DNA of 52,154 bases from Chitinophaga pinensis (lineage in GTDB: Bacteria; Bacteroidota; Bacteroidia; 2-12-FULL-35-15): assembly GCA_945879015.1 (NCBI GenBank), contig CAMCUO010000014.1, positions 1-52,154 on the forward strand, written 5' to 3'. The notes beneath the pieces are model-generated. The model saw only the letters and a list, made by a program, of their open reading frames with translations. It was not told the DNA's origin and made no database searches. Below, piece after piece: positions 25,362-32,724 of this stretch. The translations under genes and the position numbers were made by a program. The first letter of the stretch is position 1, and every line of letters starts with the position of its first letter.

Positions 25362-25957
25362 ATTTTTTTATTTTTAGTAGCAGATTGTTTTTTACGGAGC
25401 TCTCCCATTCTTCCTTCAAAATACTCAACACAATACTGTCTCTTCTTGCGCCATCCATCGTAATTACATTTTTTCTCAAAACGCCCTCAACAGTGCACCC
25501 GATTCCTTCCATCGCAGCAATGCTTCTCAGGTTATTCTTATTTGCTCGAAATTCAACTCGTTCCATATTCATCTTTTCAAAAGAAAATGGTAGTAAAAAA
25601 TTTACAATTAGTATTCAATCCAGTCCCCTGTGGAATTTTACTGTACCATGTATAGCCCAATTGCAAAGTTGATTGTGTAATTTGGATATCATAAAAACGT
25701 GTACTTCCAACAAGTTGATTGATAAGTTTATCAAAAACAATGAATGGATATTCCTTTTTATTTGCTTTGGCGACCAAGGCCATTTTGATATAGGCTCTCA
25801 AATTTTCTATACCATTTGCTTGAAGTAAAGAATATTTCCAAATCTCAGGTTCGTTAATGGAAATTGGAATTAAATCAATAGTGTCATCTGCTTTAAGTGG
25901 GCTAAGTAAAACGATTTCGTTTTCTAAAATGTAATCTTGAGAGAAGTTGAAGTTCAT
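25360..25957 (-). pseudogene. GNAT-family N-acetyltransferase, frameshifted
   Basis: Two minus-strand frames make one GNAT protein. The first (start 25957) encodes MNFNFSQDYILENEIVLLSP and continues to LGYTWYSKIPQGTGLNTNCKF. The second (to 25360) carries FEKMNMERVEFRANKNNLRS, then IAAMEGIGCTVEGVLRKNVI, the acetyl-CoA-binding end of the fold. The frames meet at a run of six T (minus strand, about 25601-25606). Removing one T would restore a ~198-residue protein reading KFLLPFSFEKMN. The gene is therefore broken by a one-base insertion, rescued by transcriptional slippage, or affected by a sequencing error. The stop codon abuts the repeat at 25343-25361. Confidence 0.8.
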
Positions 25958-26033
25958 TTTTTTACCACTTAAAATTAGCCAAAAAACACAGATTTTAAAA
26001 TTAATTATTATCTGTTACCTTATTTTAAAAAGG

Positions 26034-26111
26034 ATAAATGGCATTATTCATAGTATAAGTGGAAAAGTAACGTATAAAATTATCATTTGGAGGCACTTTA
26101 ATGCCATTTAT
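26034..26111. promoter_or_regulatory. 13-base perfect inverted repeat before the sugar-catabolic locus
   Basis: ATAAATGGCATTA (26034-26046) and TAATGCCATTTAT (26099-26111) are exact reverse complements, 52 bases apart, ending 35 bases before the transporter ATG. Positions suit paired operator half-sites or a leader hairpin controlling the downstream locus. No regulator gene is adjacent. The rest of the 25958-26146 gap shows no gene. Confidence 0.5.
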
Positions 26112-26146
26112 TTCATTATTTTTCGCTAAAATATAAAAACAATTTT

Positions 26147-27796
26147 ATGGGAAATACATCAACAAAAACTTCGGCATTATTTGCATTAATATCTGTATTT
26201 TTTTTCTGGGGATTTTTGGCTGCGTCAAATGGAATTTTTATTCCTTTCTGCAAAACACATTTTAATTTAACTCAATTTCAATCACAATTAATTGATAGTG
26301 CTTTTTACGGAGCATATTTTATCGGTTCATTGTTGTTGTATATTTTCTCATTACAATTTAATAAAGACATTATTAATAAGATTGGTTATAAAAAAACAAT
26401 CATTTATGGTTTGCTTATTTCTATTATAGGAGCATTAATTATGATTCCTGCAATTAATTCGGGATCTTTTATGTTTATTTTGGCTGCCTTTTTTATTATT
26501 GCTTTGGGCTTTTCTTTGCAACAGACTTCAGCAAACCCATTGGTATTAAATTTAGGGAATCCGGCTACAGGTTCGTATAGATTGAATTTTGCAGGGAGTG
26601 TAAATTCACTGGGAACAGCCATTGGTCCCATTTTGGTGAGTTTGGCATTGTTTGGAAAAGTAGTTGCTACAGATACAGATAAGACTTCAGCATCTTTGGG
26701 TTCCATCAATATTTTGTATGTGATATTGGCTGTTGCATTTGGTGCCGCAATTGTGATCCTTATTTTTTCTAAAATTCCTAAGCTTGAAATTGAGGAAGAT
26801 GAATCGGAAGTAAAAGTGCTAAAACAACCTTTGTTTTTTATTATGGGCATTTTGGTATTCTTGTTTGCTATATTTGCTTATTCAGTTAAAGAAGGAATTC
26901 ATAATTTTTCTACAAATAATTTCGAGGAAGATTATAATAAAGTACTTTTTCTGGCTGTTATAACTGGCTTTGTTTTGCTCTTGCTCATTATTCTCTTTTT
27001 GCTCTACAGAAAAATTAATAAACAAAATCGTTTTGAATCAGAAGCATATCCGCAAGTGACATTGGGAATGATTGCCATTTTTATTTATGTGGGTGTAGAA
27101 GTAACCATTCAAAGCAATATGGGAACGCTATTGAAAACGCCTGAGTTTGGTGGATTGGACGATTCAAAAATTAGTCCGTTCATTTCCTTGTATTGGGGAA
27201 GTTTAATGATTGGTAGATGGACAGGTGCTATTGATGCTTTTAATTTGAAAAAATCTGTAAATACAATTTTAACGTTAATTATTCCTTTTGTTGCATTTGC
27301 ATTTGTGCTCTTTATCAATCATTTGAATGGTTCAGACATGAGTAATTTTTATTTTTATGCGATTTGTGTAGCTGTGCTTTTAGCCGGATTTATTTTAGGA
27401 AAAAACCGTCCAACATTCACTTTGATGTTGTTCGGAATACTAGGAACCATTGCAATGATTGTAGGATTATTATGTAATGGAACAATCGGAATCTATGCCT
27501 TTTTAAGTGGTGGATTATTTTGTTCTATTATGTGGCCTTGTATTTTTTCATTAGCAATTGCAGGATTAGGAAAGTATACTAGTCAAGCTTCTGGTTTTTT
27601 AATTATGATGATTTTAGGTGGAGCATTTATTCCTCCAGTTCAAGGTTTATTAGCTGATTATACAAACATTCACATTTCATACATCATACCTGTTTTCTGT
27701 TTTATTTATTTGGCTTGGTATGCATGGAAGATGAAAATTATTTTAAATAAAAAGGGCATCGATTATGACAAAGCAGAGACTAGTAGCGGCCATTGA
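26147..27796 (+). CDS. MFS sugar transporter (FucP/NagP-like, FHS family)
   Basis: The protein is 549 residues with many membrane helices. The N-terminal part has the FHS-type start FFFWGFLAASNGIFIPFCKT, then ALGFSLQQTSANPLVLNLG, which resembles FucP and the N-acetylglucosamine transporter NagP. It is longer than the usual ~410-440 residues: an acidic linker (EIEEDESEVK) and extra helices (about residues 225-290) lie between the two halves. Sugar uptake across the inner membrane by proton symport is expected. The ROK kinase gene starts inside its last 32 bases, and hexosaminidase and mannosidase genes follow, so GlcNAc or mannose is the likely substrate. Confidence 0.87.
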   Translation: MGNTSTKTSALFALISVFFFWGFLAASNGIFIPFCKTHFNLTQFQSQLIDSAFYGAYFIGSLLLYIFSLQFNKDIINKIGYKKTIIYGLLISIIGALIMIPAINSGSFMFILAAFFIIALGFSLQQTSANPLVLNLGNPATGSYRLNFAGSVNSLGTAIGPILVSLALFGKVVATDTDKTSASLGSINILYVILAVAFGAAIVILIFSKIPKLEIEEDESEVKVLKQPLFFIMGILVFLFAIFAYSVKEGIHNFSTNNFEEDYNKVLFLAVITGFVLLLLIILFLLYRKINKQNRFESEAYPQVTLGMIAIFIYVGVEVTIQSNMGTLLKTPEFGGLDDSKISPFISLYWGSLMIGRWTGAIDAFNLKKSVNTILTLIIPFVAFAFVLFINHLNGSDMSNFYFYAICVAVLLAGFILGKNRPTFTLMLFGILGTIAMIVGLLCNGTIGIYAFLSGGLFCSIMWPCIFSLAIAGLGKYTSQASGFLIMMILGGAFIPPVQGLLADYTNIHISYIIPVFCFIYLAWYAWKMKIILNKKGIDYDKAETSSGH

Positions 27797-28718
27797 TATT
27801 GGCGGCACCAATACTGTCTTTGGATTGGTGGATGTGAATGGAAAAATTTTATTGAAAGAAACTGTTTCTACGGAGCACTTTCCTATTCCAGAAGATTTGG
27901 TGGCTGTGGTGTGTGAGCACATTAAAAGAGCAATGTTGCAATTTGTTGATACTTCTGAATTAGTTGGAGCAGGAATTGGTGCACCCAACGGGAATTATTT
28001 TAAAGGAACAATTGAATTTGCACCCAATTTAAAATGGGAAGGTGTTGTTCCACTTGCAAAATTGTTTTCAGAAAGACTGTTAATAAAAACAGTTTTAACG
28101 AATGATGCGAATGCTGCGGCTATCGGTGAAATGATGTTTGGCGGTGCAAAAGGAATGAGAGATTTTATTTTCATTACGCTGGGAACTGGCTTGGGAAGTG
28201 GAATAGTAGCTAACGGAGAAATGATTTTAGGTCACGATAGTTTTGCAGGAGAAATCGGACACGTAATTATGTTTGCCGATGGAAGACAATGTGGTTGCGG
28301 AAGAAAAGGTTGTTTGGAAACCTATTGCTCAGCAACAGGAATCAAAAGAACGTATTCGGATTTGTTGATGAGTAACCACGATAAAGCCAATTTACAAGCC
28401 CGAGTTGCTGATGCAAAATACATTTACGATAAAGCAATTTCTGGAGATAAAGATGCGATAGAAGCATTTAATTATACAGGAGATTTATTGGGCTTGGCTT
28501 TGGCTAATAGTGTAGCATATACTAGTCCAGAAGCGATTTTCCTATTTGGTGGACTAGCAATGGCTGGTGATTTTATTTTTAAACCAACTATAGAAAGTTT
28601 CGAAAGAAATTTATTGAACATCTATAAAAATAAAATAAAAATTCTTCCATCGCAGTTAAACGAGAATGATTCAGCCATATTGGGAGCAGCATCTTTAATT
28701 TTGAAAGAGCTTAATTAG
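27765..28718 (+). CDS. ROK-family sugar kinase
   Basis: The 317-residue kinase has the ATP-binding DIGGTNTVFGLVD (residues 11-23), a catalytic-region NDANAAAIGE, the ROK sugar-binding GEIGH (162-166) and the zinc motif C176-G-C178-G-R-K-G-C183. It has no N-terminal helix-turn-helix, so it is a kinase and not a NagC-like repressor. It should phosphorylate glucose, mannose or N-acetylhexosamine delivered by the transporter encoded just upstream. Its start overlaps the transporter gene by 32 bases, implying coupled expression. The exact sugar is inferred from context. Confidence 0.9.
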   Translation: MTKQRLVAAIDIGGTNTVFGLVDVNGKILLKETVSTEHFPIPEDLVAVVCEHIKRAMLQFVDTSELVGAGIGAPNGNYFKGTIEFAPNLKWEGVVPLAKLFSERLLIKTVLTNDANAAAIGEMMFGGAKGMRDFIFITLGTGLGSGIVANGEMILGHDSFAGEIGHVIMFADGRQCGCGRKGCLETYCSATGIKRTYSDLLMSNHDKANLQARVADAKYIYDKAISGDKDAIEAFNYTGDLLGLALANSVAYTSPEAIFLFGGLAMAGDFIFKPTIESFERNLLNIYKNKIKILPSQLNENDSAILGAASLILKELN

Positions 28719-28721
28719 ATT

Positions 28722-29789
28722 ATGTCAAATCAGAACAAAAAAAGTAAGGAAGATCGTTATCTAGAAGTAGTTTTTAAACTGCTGTATTTGATTATGGCAT
28801 TGATGATATTCTTGGGGCTTTTTATTTATATCAATGTTGCAGGTATACCTGATATGCTGAAACCGAGCGAAGAATTGGTTTATTTAGATGTAAAAGATAC
28901 TACATCAAAAAAGAATGAAATTAAAAGCGATTTATGGCAAGCTCCTGATACATTGGATATTGTGAAAGAACCAAACGCGGAGCAGATTTTTTATGGACGA
29001 AGTTTAATTAAAAATACTTCTTTGTATTTAGGTCCGAATGGAACAGTTGCTCATAACAGTAATGTAATGAATTGTCAGAATTGTCATTTGGATGCAGGAA
29101 CAAAAGCTTTTGGAAATAATTATAGTGGAGTGGCTTCAACTTACCCAAAGTTTCGTGAGCGTTCGGGAGCTATGGAAAATATTTACAAACGAGTGAATGA
29201 TTGTTTTGAAAGAAGTTTAAATGGAAAAGCATTGGATACTTTAGGAAAAGAAATGCAAGCAATTAAAGCATATATTGTTTGGTTAGGGAAAGATGTGAAA
29301 AAAGGAGAGAAGCCAAAAGGTGCTGGATTAGTGGAATTAAAATATTTAGATAGGGCAGCAGATGCAGCAAAAGGGCAAGTAGTTTACGTTGAAAAATGTT
29401 TATCCTGTCACGGAACAAAAGGTGAAGGGAAAATGAATCCAGATAATTTAGTGTATCAGTATCCGCCATTGTGGGGAGAACACAGCTATAACGATGGAGC
29501 TGGATTGTTTCGTTTGTCGCGTTTTGCAGGTTATGTAAAAGCAAACATGCCTTTCGGAGCAAAACATGATAACCCGCAGTTAACGGATGAAGAATGTTGG
29601 GACGTAGCAGCATTTGTAAATTCACAAACTCGTCCGAAAAAAGATTTAAGTAAAGATTGGCCGAAGATTGCAGGAAAACCAGTTGATCATCCATTTGGTC
29701 CTTATGCGGATAAGTTTTCGGAAAAGCAACATAAGTATGGACCATTTGAAGAGATAGCAGTATTGAAGAAAAAGAATTCTAAAAAGTAA
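28722..29789 (+). CDS. Dihaem cytochrome c, TsdA-like (thiosulfate dehydrogenase family)
   Basis: The 355-residue protein has an N-terminal membrane anchor (~residues 17-40) and two haem c motifs, C118-QN-C121-H122 and C226-LS-C229-H230. Between them is VNDCFERSLNG with Cys161, where TsdA-family proteins place a cysteine haem ligand. YPKFRERSG is also TsdA-like. The family interconverts thiosulfate and tetrathionate in the periplasm. The gene starts 3 bases after the ROK kinase and is followed by two YeeE/YedE genes and a SoxB-like gene, which supports a sulfur-compound role. The direction of the reaction and the electron acceptor cannot be read. Confidence 0.85.
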   Translation: MSNQNKKSKEDRYLEVVFKLLYLIMALMIFLGLFIYINVAGIPDMLKPSEELVYLDVKDTTSKKNEIKSDLWQAPDTLDIVKEPNAEQIFYGRSLIKNTSLYLGPNGTVAHNSNVMNCQNCHLDAGTKAFGNNYSGVASTYPKFRERSGAMENIYKRVNDCFERSLNGKALDTLGKEMQAIKAYIVWLGKDVKKGEKPKGAGLVELKYLDRAADAAKGQVVYVEKCLSCHGTKGEGKMNPDNLVYQYPPLWGEHSYNDGAGLFRLSRFAGYVKANMPFGAKHDNPQLTDEECWDVAAFVNSQTRPKKDLSKDWPKIAGKPVDHPFGPYADKFSEKQHKYGPFEEIAVLKKKNSKK

Positions 29790-29854
29790 ATCGCAAATAA
29801 TTAGTATTTTCCAATTTGGAAATTGGATAATTTGAAAATGAAAAAAATATTAGT

Positions 29855-29880
29855 CACCTTAGTGTCTTAGTGGTAAAAAT
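29855..29880. repeat. Dispersed simple repeat, inverse copy of the one at 18717
   Basis: CCTTAGTGTCTTAGTGGTAA lies between the cytochrome and the first YeeE/YedE gene. The same gap (29790-29906) also has a TTGGAAATTGG-type simple stretch at about 29812-29838. Confidence 0.7.
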
Positions 29881-29906
29881 GAAAATTTAAATTAAAAACG
29901 AAAAGC

Positions 29907-30467
29907 ATGAATATTCTAACACAACCCTGGCCTTGGTATGTTTCAGGTCCTTTGATTGGCCTGATGGTTCCAATATTATTGATTGTGGGAAACAAAACGT
30001 TTGGTATCTCATCATCTCTAAGACATATCTGTGCAGCTTGTATTCCAGGCAAAGCAGAATTTTTTAAATATGATTGGAAAGCAGAATCCTGGAATTTAAT
30101 TTTTGCTTTGGGAATTGTTTTAGGCGGATTAGTTGCTGGATATTTTTTCGCTAATCCAAACCCGATTCAAATTTCGGAAGCAACTGTTGCGGATTTATCT
30201 TCCATGGGAATAAAAGATTTTTCTGGGTTGGTTCCTAACGATATTTTTAATTTTCACTCCTTGCTAACTGTAAAAGGGTTTTTGTTAATGATAGCAGGAG
30301 GATTCTTTGTTGGCTTCGGAACGCGTTATGCTGGTGGTTGTACTTCAGGTCATTCCATAATGGGAATGTCTAATTTGCAACTTCCATCCTTGATAGCAAC
30401 TATCTGTTTCTTTGTTGGAGGCTTAGCAATGCCTTGGTTTGTTTTACCTTGGATAATGAGCTTATAA
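29907..30467 (+). CDS. YeeE/YedE half-transporter (first of pair)
   Basis: This is a 186-residue membrane protein with about five helices. The Cys-containing loop YAGGCTSGHSIMGMSNL (~residues 147-163) is the conserved motif of YeeE/YedE (TsuA-like) proteins, which take up thiosulfate or related sulfur species. A second Cys pair (ICAACIPGK) is near residue 40. It is half-size and is followed by a second half with the complementary GACPGPL motif, as in the split PmpA/PmpB arrangement. Neighbours (TsdA-like cytochrome, SoxB-like protein) agree with sulfur transport. Confidence 0.88.
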   Translation: MNILTQPWPWYVSGPLIGLMVPILLIVGNKTFGISSSLRHICAACIPGKAEFFKYDWKAESWNLIFALGIVLGGLVAGYFFANPNPIQISEATVADLSSMGIKDFSGLVPNDIFNFHSLLTVKGFLLMIAGGFFVGFGTRYAGGCTSGHSIMGMSNLQLPSLIATICFFVGGLAMPWFVLPWIMSL

Positions 30468-30506
30468 TTCCCCCTTGGAGAAGAGAGCTAGGGGGATTGA
30501 TGTTTG
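30466..30506. repeat. Dispersed repeat, 'ttggagaaggggGctagggg' type
   Basis: The bases AATTCCCCCTTGGAGAAGAG, then AGCTAGGGGGATTGATGTTT, closely match the copy at 35697-35735 in the same orientation. It lies between the two YeeE/YedE genes and overlaps the stop codon of the first. Confidence 0.75.
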
Positions 30507-30537
30507 AAATAGACAAAAAAATTAAAAAATAAATAAA

Positions 30538-30948
30538 ATGAACAAAATAAAATTCTTAGCACTCGGCTTCATTTTCGGAGTTATCTTAATAAAAGCAGAA
30601 GTAATTTCCTGGTTTCGTATTCGGGAAATGTTTCGCTTTCAGGCATTTCAAATGTATGGAATCATTGGTTCTGCAGTTGTAATTGGAATCATTTCTGTTT
30701 TTATGATTAAAAAATACAATATCAAAACAATTAAAGGAGAAGAAATAAAAATTGAGCCTAAAAAATTCTCAATAGGAAATATTATTGGCGGACTAATGTT
30801 CGGATTGGGTTGGGCAATGACAGGTGCTTGTCCAGGGCCATTATATGCATTAGTCGGAAGTGGGTTGGTAGTTATTATTGTTGTTTTATTGAGTGCGATA
30901 TTTGGAACTTGGGTATACGGTCTCTTAAAGAATAAATTGCCTCATTAA
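30538..30948 (+). CDS. YeeE/YedE half-transporter (second of pair)
   Basis: The 136-residue membrane protein has about four helices and the conserved GWAMTGACPGPLYALVGSG loop (~residues 96-114), the partner half of a split YeeE/YedE transporter. It also keeps the FxxFQAFQMYGIIGSA segment typical of this half. It starts 70 bases after the first half, across a dispersed repeat. The SoxB-like gene follows after 16 bases. Both halves are needed for one conduit with two conserved cysteines. Confidence 0.88.
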   Translation: MNKIKFLALGFIFGVILIKAEVISWFRIREMFRFQAFQMYGIIGSAVVIGIISVFMIKKYNIKTIKGEEIKIEPKKFSIGNIIGGLMFGLGWAMTGACPGPLYALVGSGLVVIIVVLLSAIFGTWVYGLLKNKLPH

Positions 30949-30964
30949 TAAAATTAGTATATAC

Positions 30965-32716
30965 ATGAGAGATTTTAAAAAGCATAAACATTTTTGTTCT
31001 TGTGATAATTGCAAACCAATTGTTAATGATACAGGTTTATCTCGTAAGCATTTTTTAAAAACGTTGGGTGCTGCTACAATTGGCTTAGGCTTAAATCCTA
31101 TGAGTGCATTTGCTTTACAAGAAGAAGGGAAAGCTAAAGAGATTGAAAATAGTTCGGTTGTCAAATCAGGGAAAGTGCAGCGTATTAGTTTGTTGCATAC
31201 AACAGATATTCATGGACAAATTAACGTGCATGATGAATTCTTTTGGGAAAATGGGAAAGTTGTTTTTAAAAAGAGAGGAGGGTTCGCTCATTTAAAAACA
31301 ATGATTACTGAATTACGCAAGCAAAATCCAAATACACTTTTGTTGGATGGTGGCGATTGTTTTCAAGGTAGTGGAATTGCAACTCTTACTCAAGGTCAGG
31401 CCTTAGTGCCTTTAATGAATAATTTGGAATACGATCTTGTGTTGCCTGGGAATTGGGAAGTGGTATATGGTAAAAAGATGTTGTTAAAAGATTTGGGCGG
31501 TTACAATGCACAAAAAATATGTGCAAACATGTTTGATGATGATGGTGTTTCAGATTTAATGTTTCCACCATATAGTATATTTTATATTGGAGGAATTAAG
31601 ATTGGATTTGTGGGTTACAATGATCCTTTAACACCAATAAGGCAATCACCCGATTATAGCAAGGGAATAAAATTTTGTGACCCTGAAAAAAATCTTGCTA
31701 AATATGTTAAGATACTTCGTGAACAAGAGCAGTGCAAAATGGTTTTTGTAATGTCTCATATGGGACTCGCTCAGCAATTAAATCTTGCTGCGCAACCTTA
31801 TGCCGAAGGTGTAGATTATATTTTAGGAGCAGACACGCATGAAAGAATTCGTGAGCCATTACAAGGGAAATATTCAAAAGTTACAGAACCAGGTGCTTTT
31901 GCATCTTTTATTGGTAAGTTAGATATAGTTATTGAGGATGGTAAAATTAAAGATGAATCATATGAATTAATAGATGTGGATCCAGAAAAATATTCTGCAG
32001 ATAGGGAGATGTTATCATTAATTGAAGAGACATTTAAACCTCACGAAAAGGAATTAAAAAAAATTGTTGGCAAAACCAAAACGCCATTGTACCGTGCATT
32101 TATAATTGAAACACCAATGGACAATTTAATAACAGATGCTGTAATGTGGAAGGTAAAAACGGATATTGCTGTCTCAAATGGTTTCAGATTTTGTCCACCT
32201 TTGATTCCAGATGAAAAAACGGGTATTGCTGAAATTACAAAAGATTATTTATGGAGTATGTTGCCAGTTAATTCACAGATAAAAACAGCAGAAGTCACAG
32301 GAACACAAATTTGGAATTGGTTAGAGTCAGAATTAGAAAATGCATTTTCAAAAGATGCCACTAAAAGATTTGGAGGATGGTTTGTTCGATTTAAAGGAAT
32401 GAAAGTTGTTTTTACGATTGGAAATGACAAAGGAAAACGTATACAAAGTATTAAAGTGAATAATAAAGCGATTGACCTTAATAAAACTTATACCATGGTT
32501 GCTTGCCAACGTGATGGCGACCCTGATGATATGCTTTGTAGAATGAAAAACACTCACAATCCTGTTTCAAAAGGAATTTTATTGCATGATGTATTAGAAG
32601 AGTATTTGGCTAAATTTTCTCCAGTATCACCTAAACTAGAAGGTAGAGCAATAGCAACGGATGCTGACGCAACATTGTTAACTCAAGTAGAAGGAGTAAA
32701 TTATAAATTCAGATAA
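30965..32716 (+). CDS. SoxB-like metallophosphoesterase/5'-nucleotidase-fold protein, Tat signal
   Basis: The 583-residue protein starts with a Cys-rich segment (HFCSCDNCKP, residues 9-18). A Tat-like signal with Lys in the second Arg position (SRKHFLKTLGAATIGLGL) follows. The calcineurin-like domain (~70-310) has D81-I-H83-G, D128-G-G-D131 and SHMG (His265). The motif GNHE of 5'-nucleotidases reads G162-NWE here, and the usual GxHTH reads GADTHER (Asp290, His292). The C-terminal domain (~340-560) contains GFRFCPPL and the substrate-region GGWFVRFKGM. Overall it is closer to SoxB thiosulfohydrolase than to nucleotidases. SoxYZ and SoxAX are absent from the window. It is 8 bases from the GH20 gene. 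Confidence 0.8.
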   Translation: MRDFKKHKHFCSCDNCKPIVNDTGLSRKHFLKTLGAATIGLGLNPMSAFALQEEGKAKEIENSSVVKSGKVQRISLLHTTDIHGQINVHDEFFWENGKVVFKKRGGFAHLKTMITELRKQNPNTLLLDGGDCFQGSGIATLTQGQALVPLMNNLEYDLVLPGNWEVVYGKKMLLKDLGGYNAQKICANMFDDDGVSDLMFPPYSIFYIGGIKIGFVGYNDPLTPIRQSPDYSKGIKFCDPEKNLAKYVKILREQEQCKMVFVMSHMGLAQQLNLAAQPYAEGVDYILGADTHERIREPLQGKYSKVTEPGAFASFIGKLDIVIEDGKIKDESYELIDVDPEKYSADREMLSLIEETFKPHEKELKKIVGKTKTPLYRAFIIETPMDNLITDAVMWKVKTDIAVSNGFRFCPPLIPDEKTGIAEITKDYLWSMLPVNSQIKTAEVTGTQIWNWLESELENAFSKDATKRFGGWFVRFKGMKVVFTIGNDKGKRIQSIKVNNKAIDLNKTYTMVACQRDGDPDDMLCRMKNTHNPVSKGILLHDVLEEYLAKFSPVSPKLEGRAIATDADATLLTQVEGVNYKFR

Positions 32717-32724
32717 TCCTTAAT

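Noticed and set aside
25590..25620. Programmed -1 frameshift at the T run in the GNAT gene
   Set aside because: The downstream frame needs loss of one base (+1 direction), so the slippery heptamer is in the wrong register.
25947..26129. 60-codon frame upstream of the sugar transporter
   Set aside because: It contains the 13-base inverted repeat and no recognisable protein; it is probably leader and operator.
29263..29745. 160-codon antisense frame in the cytochrome gene
   Set aside because: No family features, and the plus-strand frame has two haem motifs and fits the operon.
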